From Sphingobacterium corticibacterium (GTDB taxonomy: Bacteria; Bacteroidota; Bacteroidia; Sphingobacteriales; Sphingobacteriaceae), in contig NZ_SGIT01000003.1 in assembly GCF_004208525.1 (NCBI RefSeq), forward strand, positions 248,001 to 312,000: DNA of 64,000 nt, given 5' to 3'. A program made the position numbers and the translations under genes. Position 1 is the first letter of the stretch; each line of letters begins with the position of its first letter. Below, in pieces: positions 34,442 through 42,648 of this stretch. The notes below the pieces were generated by a model that made no database searches, was not told the DNA's origin, and worked only from the letters and a program-made list of their open reading frames with translations.

Positions 34442-35659
34442 ATGAAAAAGATAGCTTATCTATATCGAATTTTAACGTTGTTTCTCGCCGTCTGTGGTTT
34501 AAATGCCTGTAGCTACGAAATCGTCGATATCGACAAAGTACCTGAAACAATGACCTTACAGGCATCATCAGGAGAGATTGCACTGGATGTGGAACATCTC
34601 ACAGACGACATCATCACCTTTACATGGGAGCCCGCACGATCAACATCGGAAGACCATGTGGTACTTTACACGACCAAGCTGGATGTCATCGGCAATAACT
34701 TCGGATCGTCGACTGCCATCATGCAGTATGAAGACGATGGTATATTCAGCCGCAGCTTCACCTCAGAGCAGTTACAAAATTGGGCGAATGAAAAATGGAA
34801 GCTACCCGTGAACACCCCTTTTACACTGGAATTCAGAGTGATTGCGCAGTGGGAAGGAGGACCAACATTTGAAGCGCCCGAAGTCAAAACAGTCACGGTA
34901 CGTGTACACCCCATCCGAACCATTGTCTTCGATGCAGACAACGTATTTTTAGACGGCAGCTCGGTACCAGGATCACGGATTGAGCTGGCCAAAACCATTG
35001 AAAACAATAATGTCTATGCACATGTTCTCGATTTGGATGCCGGCGAGTTAATCATACCCATATCGTACAATGGCGAGACCAATTATATCAGCCCTTCCGA
35101 TAACGATGGAACATTAAAAGATGGCGAGACGATCAGTGTCACCGTACGCGAAAATCCGATTCCTTGGAAAATAGAAAACCCCGGCGAATATCGGGTCGTC
35201 ATCGATATGCAAAAAGCAACAGCTACTATTTATTCTCCGGCCAAAGCACTGATGCCCAAGGTCGTGGATTGGAACAGTGGAGCTGGACCAGTAACAACGG
35301 AAATCACGGACCTATGGATGCATGGAGCCATCAATAATTGGGGAACACCCATTAAAATGAATTGTACCGTAAGCCTGGCGGATCCGCAGGTACTTGTTTA
35401 CACGGGCGGCACCACGGGTAAAACCAAGTTCATTGCGTATGGCGGAAGTGACAACGATAAAAACTTAGCTTATGCATTTAGCTCTCCATTGACTTCCGCA
35501 GGCTTAAGGCAAGATATCACGCTCATTCTCGGCAAAATAAATGACATATCTGGCGGATTTTCCGGAGAGCATAGAAACTCTTATATCACGATACCAGGTG
35601 GTACAAACCTCTTGGTGCTTGACTTGAGAAACATGACGATTCTTGCAGAAAAACGCTAA
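34442..35659 (+). CDS. SusE-like surface glycan-binding lipoprotein (PUL 2)
   Basis: A 405-residue lipoprotein (lipobox GLNAC, Cys23). The N-terminal part (about 30-135) is a SusE-type Ig-like domain (ITFTWEPARSTSEDHVVLYT, FTSEQLQNWANEKW, TLEFRVIAQWEGGPTFE). Two further beta domains follow, one with the SusF/SusE-type NPGEYRVVIDMQKATATIYS. It lies between susD (39 bp) and the DUF4832 gene (25 bp). Its position and architecture make it a surface glycan-binding protein; sequence in this class is weakly conserved, so the ligand cannot be inferred. Confidence 0.82.
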   Translation: MKKIAYLYRILTLFLAVCGLNACSYEIVDIDKVPETMTLQASSGEIALDVEHLTDDIITFTWEPARSTSEDHVVLYTTKLDVIGNNFGSSTAIMQYEDDGIFSRSFTSEQLQNWANEKWKLPVNTPFTLEFRVIAQWEGGPTFEAPEVKTVTVRVHPIRTIVFDADNVFLDGSSVPGSRIELAKTIENNNVYAHVLDLDAGELIIPISYNGETNYISPSDNDGTLKDGETISVTVRENPIPWKIENPGEYRVVIDMQKATATIYSPAKALMPKVVDWNSGAGPVTTEITDLWMHGAINNWGTPIKMNCTVSLADPQVLVYTGGTTGKTKFIAYGGSDNDKNLAYAFSSPLTSAGLRQDITLILGKINDISGGFSGEHRNSYITIPGGTNLLVLDLRNMTILAEKR

Positions 35660-35684
35660 AACACTAAGCAGAAATATTAAAAAT

Positions 35685-37253
35685 ATGAGAAATTTAAATT
35701 ATTTGAAAACGATCAAGCTCCTTTTGATGATCTTAGTATGTTTCCAATCCGTCGCGTGTTCATCAAACGGGATTAATGAAAGCGAAGGTGGAAATGGAGA
35801 TCATACGCTCGTAAAAACAAAATACAACAGAAGCACCATGTTCCGCAACCCCTTGAATGGTTGGGTCATGTATGCCGCACGAACCGCCGAACCTACCTAC
35901 TGGGACCAAGAGTACTATGTTGCCGACTTGGGCAAACGCGTAAAAGCTATCGATTACGCATCGGCCTGCTATCTACGCACCAGTTGGTCATCGTTAAACC
36001 CAGCCGATGGCGTTTACGCTTGGCGCGATCCGAGCACGCAAATAGCCCGATTAATCAACGGTGCCAAAGAAAGAGGGCTTCCCATAGCCTTCCGTATCGT
36101 AGTAGATGGCCGCGATCAAGGGATGAATACGCCACAATTTGTTTTTGATGCCGGAGCGGCGTCCTACCTGGAAAACCCCTCCTTTCCTACGCGCGTCACA
36201 CCCCTTCCCCAAGATCCAATATTTAGGCAATACTACACCAAATTTATAGAAGCCCTGGCCGAGGATTTCAATGATCCAGATCTCGTGTCGTTTATCGACG
36301 CCTATGGTTTTGGAAAATGGGGAGAAGCGCACAACGTGATCTACGAAGACCCCAATAGCCCAAGCGGATCCGATACCGAAACACTAAAGGAAGAATTGAT
36401 CGATTGGGTTTCCGACCTCTATACGAGAACATTCACTAACATCCCATTGGTCATCAATTACCACCGTCTAGTCGGCCACCCGCAAAGCTGGGGCTCTCCC
36501 AATCCGAACAGCGATCGATTACTCGTCAAGATGATTAACAAAGGATACAGTCTGCGGCAAGACGCGTTCGGGATGACAGAATACTATCAAAGTTGGGAGA
36601 AACAGTTCGCCAAATCGTGGAATTTCAAACGCCCAATACTGATGGAGGGCGGATGGATTACCTCGGGCACACACCGTTACTGGACAGATCCAAGTGGCCG
36701 TTACCGCGAAGGTCATCCCGAAGATGTTCGGCAGGGCGAGTTTGACGATTCTGCTGAAGCCCGTGTCAACATGATGGACTTCCGATCTGGAGATACCGAT
36801 TCCTGGTTTGAAAAGTCGTTTAACCTTGTGCAGCGTTTCATATCAGAAGGAGGATATCGGCTTTATCCAGATCGCCTGTACCTACCAGAAACCGTAGCTA
36901 GCGGTAAAGAAGTTAACATCAACCACCGGTGGCGGAACATGGGCTGGGGTTATTTTCCCAACAACATCCCGCAATGGAACTATAAATATAAAGTGGCATT
37001 TGCACTCCTGGACGAGCAGGGATCGGTCAAAAAAACATTTATCGACCATGAGGCAGAACCCTCGACCTGGTTAAAAGACAGTCCCGCATCATATGACTTT
37101 AAAATGGTCATAGACCTGCCTAAAGGAACATATACCTGGGCCATCGCTATTGTTGATACAACAAAGGACAACCAGCCCGGTATAAAGCTTGCCGTTAACG
37201 ATGAGATAACCGAAGAAGGGTGGGTGAAACTTCTGAACGTCCAAATACAATAA
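35685..37253 (+). CDS. DUF4832-type lipoprotein, possible clan GH-A glycosidase
   Basis: A 522-residue lipoprotein (lipobox SVAC, Cys25). The start at 35685 is chosen because the signal peptide begins there; the frame extends 14 codons upstream into the SusE-like gene. The body starts FRNPLNGWVMYAART and reads like a (beta/alpha)8 barrel: ASACYLRTSWSSLNPADGVY resembles the beta-2 region of GH42/GH5 enzymes, LPIAFRIVVDGRDQGMNTPQ a next strand. Glu214 in AYGFGKWGEAHN and Glu321 in ILMEGGW lie at the positions of an acid/base and a nucleophile in clan GH-A (about 107 apart). The C-terminal part has WRNMGWGYFPNN and a beta-sandwich, as in DUF4832 proteins. It precedes GH88 by 2 bp. Catalysis is a proposal; I know of no assigned activity. 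Confidence 0.75.
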   Translation: MRNLNYLKTIKLLLMILVCFQSVACSSNGINESEGGNGDHTLVKTKYNRSTMFRNPLNGWVMYAARTAEPTYWDQEYYVADLGKRVKAIDYASACYLRTSWSSLNPADGVYAWRDPSTQIARLINGAKERGLPIAFRIVVDGRDQGMNTPQFVFDAGAASYLENPSFPTRVTPLPQDPIFRQYYTKFIEALAEDFNDPDLVSFIDAYGFGKWGEAHNVIYEDPNSPSGSDTETLKEELIDWVSDLYTRTFTNIPLVINYHRLVGHPQSWGSPNPNSDRLLVKMINKGYSLRQDAFGMTEYYQSWEKQFAKSWNFKRPILMEGGWITSGTHRYWTDPSGRYREGHPEDVRQGEFDDSAEARVNMMDFRSGDTDSWFEKSFNLVQRFISEGGYRLYPDRLYLPETVASGKEVNINHRWRNMGWGYFPNNIPQWNYKYKVAFALLDEQGSVKKTFIDHEAEPSTWLKDSPASYDFKMVIDLPKGTYTWAIAIVDTTKDNQPGIKLAVNDEITEEGWVKLLNVQIQ

Positions 37254-37255
37254 GT

Positions 37256-38455
37256 ATGTACAACAAACTTTTTAGTTACTTTATCATCCTGTCCGGACTG
37301 TTCGCTTGTACCGAACGTCCGGAAACGGATGACGATCAGGCCTTAAAAGCGGTAATCGACAGCGCCTTTATTTTTGCCGAAAAACAATCCTTGTTGATGG
37401 CGGAAAAATACAAAGATCAGCAAGGAAGACTCCCCCGGACATACGAGAACGGCAAAGATGTTTCTTCCGACTCACGCTGGTGGTGCAGCGGCTTTTTTCC
37501 AGGCTCGCTTTGGTACATCTATGAAAACAGCCAAAATCCCGCTGTATTAAAATATGCGGAATTGTATACGGATCGTGTCGAGCGGGAGAAATATACGACA
37601 GACAATCATGATGTCGGCTTTATGATCTATTGTAGTTTTGGCAACGGCTATCGGCTCACAAACAATAAAAAATATGAAGACGTGATGCTTACCGCTGCTA
37701 AATCGCTAAGTACCCGCTATCGTCCGCAGGTAGGATTGATCCGGTCTTGGGATCACAATACCGAACAATGGCAGTACCCCGTTATCATCGACAATATTAT
37801 GAATTTAGAGTTATTGTTGTGGGCGGCGACCTATTCGGGCGACGCCCGTTTCAAGGAGATTGCGTTATCCCACGCCGACAAAACGATGGAGCATCACTTT
37901 AGACCCGATTACAGTTCCTACCATGTCGTCTCGTATGACACAATTAGCGGCACACCGCACTTGAAACAAACACATCAAGGTTTCTCGGACGAGTCGTCCT
38001 GGAGCAGAGGGCAAGCTTGGGGACTTTACGGCTATACCTATCTATACAAGGAGACGAAAGATGAGCGTTATTTAAAACAAGCCCAGCATATCGCAGACTA
38101 TTTGATTAATCACCCCAATATGCCTGATGACTATATTCCCTATTGGGATTATAACAGTTCCGATATTCCGGACACTTATCGCGATGTATCCGCAGCGGCT
38201 ATCACCGCGTCGGCGTTGATTGAGTTAAGTAATTATGTTGATAAAGATCGCGCATCGCTATATGAGCACGTTGCCAAAGTCCAGGTTAAGACCATGGCGT
38301 CTCCGGCCTATACGGCTACTCTCGGCGAAAATGGTTATTTTATCTTAAAGCATAGTGTAGGTGCATATCCTCTCCAATCAGAAGTGGATGTACCGCTCAC
38401 TTATGCAGACTACTATTATTTAGAAGCTTTGACCAGGCTAAGGGAAAAAATTTAA
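37256..38455 (+). CDS. GH88 unsaturated glucuronyl hydrolase
   Basis: A 399-residue lipoprotein (lipobox GLFAC, Cys18) starting 2 bp after the DUF4832 stop; a longer frame begins at 37220 but overlaps that gene and lacks a signal peptide. GH88 enzymes hydrate and cleave the 4,5-unsaturated uronic acid left at the non-reducing end by polysaccharide lyases. Catalytic pair: Asp119 in DNHDVGFMIYCSFGNGYRL and Asp179 in VIIDNIMNLELLLWAA, 60 residues apart as in characterised enzymes. Other family blocks: WWCSGFFPGSLWYIYE, QGFSDESSWSRGQAWGLYGY, YIPYWDYNSSDIPDTYRDVS. The lipid anchor would place it in the periplasm or at the surface. Sugar partner (chondroitin, heparin or other) cannot be told. Confidence 0.94.
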   Translation: MYNKLFSYFIILSGLFACTERPETDDDQALKAVIDSAFIFAEKQSLLMAEKYKDQQGRLPRTYENGKDVSSDSRWWCSGFFPGSLWYIYENSQNPAVLKYAELYTDRVEREKYTTDNHDVGFMIYCSFGNGYRLTNNKKYEDVMLTAAKSLSTRYRPQVGLIRSWDHNTEQWQYPVIIDNIMNLELLLWAATYSGDARFKEIALSHADKTMEHHFRPDYSSYHVVSYDTISGTPHLKQTHQGFSDESSWSRGQAWGLYGYTYLYKETKDERYLKQAQHIADYLINHPNMPDDYIPYWDYNSSDIPDTYRDVSAAAITASALIELSNYVDKDRASLYEHVAKVQVKTMASPAYTATLGENGYFILKHSVGAYPLQSEVDVPLTYADYYYLEALTRLREKI

Positions 38456-38526
38456 GATAAGAAGTAACGGGCTAAACAATTTTTATAGTACATTGGCATG
38501 TAATCCGGAGGAATGTTCATTATAAA

Positions 38527-41500
38527 ATGAAAAAATACAGTCTATTATTCTGCTTTTTTATTTTCTTTTTACAGTGCGCTTTTGCGATTGATACGTCACG
38601 TTACCGGTTTCACGTGATGCCTGAAACCTCCTATTACGGTGGAATACAGAGCATAGCAAAAGATAGTCTAGGGCGAATTTGGTATACCGGTACTGACGCT
38701 ATCTTTATGTATGACGGGAATAGCTTCCACCAATTAGACGAACTCGTTTCCGCCCTCAATCCTACCGTCAAATGGGGGTATGGTTCTCTAATCGCCAGCC
38801 AGCGAGGAGAACTATTTCTCTTCACGAATCATGCCTTGCTACGCTTCGATTATGAGCAATTTAAATTTCATATCGCCGTACAACGCAGCATACGATCTGC
38901 ATGTCAACATGATGACGGCAAACTATATATATTATCCAGAGATAGTCTTTTGTGGTATGATTCACAAAACAATACATTAAACGGTTTTCAGCTGCCCAAA
39001 GACAAATTCTACAGTAAAATTCTAAGTTTGAATGGTGACCTGTATGTGTCGCATGAAAGCACACTTTATAAACTGCACCAAAGCGAGAAGCAATTGGTAC
39101 CGTTTATCCATTTAGACAAACCTTCCCATACCCTTGTTGACGTACTGGAATATGAAGGACTCTATTACCACCTCACCCAACGAGGTGGTATCTTTGTCAC
39201 CGATACATTGGGAACAATAAGACGCCATATTCCTGTATCCTTTGCGAACAACCAGCCGGCATTAGCGAAAGGCCTATTTCTTGATCAAACCGGTGTAATA
39301 TGGGTGGCCACCCAGGTTGGATTGTTCTTATATAATCCAATCAAAGAAGAGCGCGGTTTTCTTCGATTGAACTTGAATGATCCTTTTTCACTACCGAATA
39401 ATTCGATCTGGACCATCTATGCAGATCCTAATCAAGGCGCGTGGATCGGAACCTATGGCGGTAAGATTGCCTACTGCTCGCTATACGATGCGCATGTACG
39501 TTATTTTAATCCCAGCCCAGGAGGACTTAACCATCCTATTGTCAGTAGTTTCCAAGAAGATCAATTGGGCAACATGTGGATCGGAACTGAAGGTGGCGGG
39601 CTCAATTACTGGGACCGGAAAAACGACTCCTTCCACCATTTTATAAAATCATCCACAGATTCACCAAACTCCAACATGATCAAGCGTTTACGTTTTGATT
39701 CGGAGAACCAACGTCTTTTGATTTCTGCATTTAGCGGCGGCCTTACGGCGTATGACCCCGCTGGTCGTACTTTCAACGATCTCCATTTCTTCTTCCCGGG
39801 AAGCCGGCAGCCACTCACCATATACGATTTCGTACAGGATGAAGAAGGAACTTGGTGGATGACCGATCCCAACCAACCTTTTTTATATAAAAGAAAGAAA
39901 AACGCGGATACAGAAATTGTTAAAATTATCGGTGCAAATGATGAAAAGCTAAACCTCGATATAGCCACATTGTATTTAGATAACCAATATAACCTCCGGT
40001 TGATTACACAACAAGGATTATATGTTGTTGACCGAAATACGCTTAAAGTCCTGAAACATTATCTGATTCAAGACGCCCCTTATTCCGCCAACAATCTATC
40101 CTGCCATCACGAATCTTCAAATGGTGATTTATGGTTAGGCACATTAGGAAGAGGCGTAAACGTACTGAAGAAAGATGGCACTTACCTCAATTTCAACAGC
40201 AACAATGGGTTTCCGCCAAAGATGGTATTCGGTATATTGGAAGACGACAGTTCGAAGAGAATCTGGCTTAGTACCAGCGATGGCATTTATAGTTATAATC
40301 CCAAATCCACCAAGTTTGAGAAGGCACGTTTTTATAAAGAAAACAAATGTGGATCTTTTTATATACGCGCGGCCTACAAGACAGCAAAAGGGGAGCTATT
40401 TTTTGGCGGAACCAACGGATTTTTGCTATTTGACCCTGCACACACCGGTAAGAACCCACAGAAACCTCGCGTGTTCTTTACGGGTTTTCTGGTAAACAAT
40501 ACCGAGGTAACAGCTAGTTCTGCTTCCTCCCCGCTGTCAAAAGACATCTCCAGCCTATCGAACAGACGGGACGAACGAATACGGCTTTCCAACAGCGAAT
40601 CCAACATAGAAATTCGATTTTCAGCCAACAGTTACCTGGCTGCGGATAAGAACCAGTTTGCGTATCGCATGCGGGGAATCAGCGATAACTGGACGGTGGT
40701 CAATACACCACATAAGTCTGTACAGTTTTTCAACCTTTCTAGCGGCAGCTATACGTTTGAAATAAAAGCGTCTAATAATGACGGGCTATGGGGAGACGAT
40801 ATATCACGGCTCTATCTGCATATAGATCCCCCTTTCTTTCTTTCGTGGTGGGCCTATTGTTTTTATAGCCTTATTGTCATTTCATTATTGTTTTTCATCA
40901 TCCGTTACTACACCGATAAAAAGATGTTCCAGGAGCGTTTGGCACTCGAAGCGTTAAAAGAGCAAAATATACTGAAACTGAATCAAGCCCGCACCGATTT
41001 TTTTACGAATATTTCGCATGATCTAAAAACCCCGCTCACTTTGGTACTGCAACCTCTTAAACAACTAAAGGAAACACTGGACGCCAATAATCACGCTACC
41101 GTTTACATGCAGCTCATCGAGAAAAACGTGTCGCGGATTCAACGTATGATAAGCCAGCTACTCCGCTTTAGAGAAATAGAAAGTCAAAAAGTCACGTTAC
41201 ATCCTCAGGTGGGGGATATTATCAACTTTGTACGTGATGTCTTTAGTCTGTTTGAATTATATGCAAATAAGAAGGAGATAGAAACGAATATTTCAGCATA
41301 TAAGGATCAAGTATATGTCGCTTTCGACTATGATATCGTTGAGAAAATCTTGACCAATTTATTTTCCAATGCTTTAAAATATACTCCAAATAAGGGTTAT
41401 GTTGGCGTGCGCATATATAGTTCTACGGAAGAAGAGAAGGCGAGGCTACCTCAAAAACGGGCGGAAGCCGAATTAGAATATATTTCCATCGAAGTACTCA

Positions 41501-42582
41501 ACAGCGGTGACGGCTTCTCCGAACAACAAATTGCTACCCTTTTCACTTCTTTTAACCGTCTGTCTTCCCATCGGCCCACCTTCGAGGAGAGTTCAGGATT
41601 GGGACTGGCTATTGTCAAGGAATTGGTTGATGTACTCAAGGGAAACATCTGGATGGTCAACAAAACCAACAAAATTTCTTTTACAATTATTCTACCATTG
41701 AAAAAGGAAGCGAGCACCGGTAGTATGCGCGGGAACGTTTATGATTATACCATTTCGGAGATTGACGACGTCATGTTAGATGATACAGAGCCCGACAGCC
41801 CTACCAAGAATGCACGAAAAGCCAACAGTTTACTGCTGATAGAAGATGATCCTGCTATGCGTACCTACCTTGAACAACGTCTTTCACAAAAATACAATAT
41901 TTATACGGCAAGCGACGGTATGGAAGGGATTATCAAAGCTGAAAAAATATATCCTCAGCTGATCATTACCGATCTCATCATGCCTAATGGCAACGGATTT
42001 GAAGTATGCCGTCGCTTAAGGCAAAATTTTAAGACCAGCCATATCCCTATCGTCATGATATCGGGCGTTGGGGAAGAAAATCAAAATAAAATTAAGGCCC
42101 TTGAATACGGAGCAACCGTTTTTATCGATAAGCCCTTCGATATCGAATATCTGTTGCAACAGACCGAAGCAATCTTGAAAAACCAGCAAGAACTACGGGA
42201 AATGTATAGCAAACGCTTGGTGGTCGATCCAGCCAAAGTAACGATCACATCTATGGATGAAGAACTGCTCGTGCGGGCCATGAAATTTATCGAACTGAAC
42301 ATCGCCAATCCTCTGTATTCAGTAGATGACTTTGTTTCAGATATGAATGTGGGAAGAACCATTCTATACCAGAAAATACATGATATTGTAGGCATGTCTA
42401 TCAAAGAATTTATTTTGAATATTAGACTAAAAAGAAGTGCCTATTTATTAGAGCAATCTGATCTGACTATAGCAGAGATAGCCTATCAGACAGGTTTCAA
42501 CAATGCAAAATACTTCAGTGTATGCTTCAAAAAACAGTTTGACATGAGCCCTTCAGAATTCAAAAAGAAATCGCTAACATAA
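38527..42582 (+). CDS. Hybrid two-component system (HTCS) regulator of PUL 2
   Basis: A 1351-residue inner-membrane sensor-regulator. Signal peptide about 1-21; two-component propeller repeats about 30-640 (IQSIAKDSLGRIWYTGTDAI, MWIGTEGGGLNYWDRKNDSF); Y_Y_Y domain about 690-765 (NNDGLWGDD); transmembrane helix about 773-795; HisKA with DFFTNISHDLKTPLTLVLQP (His831); HATPase with NLFSNALKYTP and SSGLGLAIVKELV; receiver with Asp1149 in IITDLIMPNGNGFEV; C-terminal AraC helix-turn-helix (RTILYQKIHDIVGMSIKEFI, YQTGFNNAKYFSVCFKKQF). The ATP-binding DxGxG motif reads NSGDG (Asn992 in place of Asp), unlike the second HTCS of the window. It follows GH88 and should sense an oligosaccharide in the periplasm and activate the PUL 2 promoter. 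Confidence 0.95.
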   Translation: MKKYSLLFCFFIFFLQCAFAIDTSRYRFHVMPETSYYGGIQSIAKDSLGRIWYTGTDAIFMYDGNSFHQLDELVSALNPTVKWGYGSLIASQRGELFLFTNHALLRFDYEQFKFHIAVQRSIRSACQHDDGKLYILSRDSLLWYDSQNNTLNGFQLPKDKFYSKILSLNGDLYVSHESTLYKLHQSEKQLVPFIHLDKPSHTLVDVLEYEGLYYHLTQRGGIFVTDTLGTIRRHIPVSFANNQPALAKGLFLDQTGVIWVATQVGLFLYNPIKEERGFLRLNLNDPFSLPNNSIWTIYADPNQGAWIGTYGGKIAYCSLYDAHVRYFNPSPGGLNHPIVSSFQEDQLGNMWIGTEGGGLNYWDRKNDSFHHFIKSSTDSPNSNMIKRLRFDSENQRLLISAFSGGLTAYDPAGRTFNDLHFFFPGSRQPLTIYDFVQDEEGTWWMTDPNQPFLYKRKKNADTEIVKIIGANDEKLNLDIATLYLDNQYNLRLITQQGLYVVDRNTLKVLKHYLIQDAPYSANNLSCHHESSNGDLWLGTLGRGVNVLKKDGTYLNFNSNNGFPPKMVFGILEDDSSKRIWLSTSDGIYSYNPKSTKFEKARFYKENKCGSFYIRAAYKTAKGELFFGGTNGFLLFDPAHTGKNPQKPRVFFTGFLVNNTEVTASSASSPLSKDISSLSNRRDERIRLSNSESNIEIRFSANSYLAADKNQFAYRMRGISDNWTVVNTPHKSVQFFNLSSGSYTFEIKASNNDGLWGDDISRLYLHIDPPFFLSWWAYCFYSLIVISLLFFIIRYYTDKKMFQERLALEALKEQNILKLNQARTDFFTNISHDLKTPLTLVLQPLKQLKETLDANNHATVYMQLIEKNVSRIQRMISQLLRFREIESQKVTLHPQVGDIINFVRDVFSLFELYANKKEIETNISAYKDQVYVAFDYDIVEKILTNLFSNALKYTPNKGYVGVRIYSSTEEEKARLPQKRAEAELEYISIEVLNSGDGFSEQQIATLFTSFNRLSSHRPTFEESSGLGLAIVKELVDVLKGNIWMVNKTNKISFTIILPLKKEASTGSMRGNVYDYTISEIDDVMLDDTEPDSPTKNARKANSLLLIEDDPAMRTYLEQRLSQKYNIYTASDGMEGIIKAEKIYPQLIITDLIMPNGNGFEVCRRLRQNFKTSHIPIVMISGVGEENQNKIKALEYGATVFIDKPFDIEYLLQQTEAILKNQQELREMYSKRLVVDPAKVTITSMDEELLVRAMKFIELNIANPLYSVDDFVSDMNVGRTILYQKIHDIVGMSIKEFILNIRLKRSAYLLEQSDLTIAEIAYQTGFNNAKYFSVCFKKQFDMSPSEFKKKSLT

Positions 42583-42605
42583 GATTGTACATCCAGCATT
42601 TCATA

Positions 42606-42648
42606 AATAGCAAGAACGCCACCCTTTTGAGGCGGCGTTCTTGCTATT
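42606..42648. terminator. Bidirectional hairpin between HTCS and GH2 genes
   Basis: A perfect 15-bp stem (arms 42606-42620 and 42634-42648) around a 13-base loop between two convergent genes. The GH2 stop codon (42644-42646) is inside the right arm. U-tracts are short on both sides, so efficiency is uncertain. Confidence 0.8.

Noticed and set aside
38513..38530. Five-codon frame MFIIK whose TGA overlaps the ATG of the PUL 2 HTCS
   Set aside because: The GGAGG before it is only one base from its ATG, the peptide carries no regulatory signature, and such tiny frames arise by chance.
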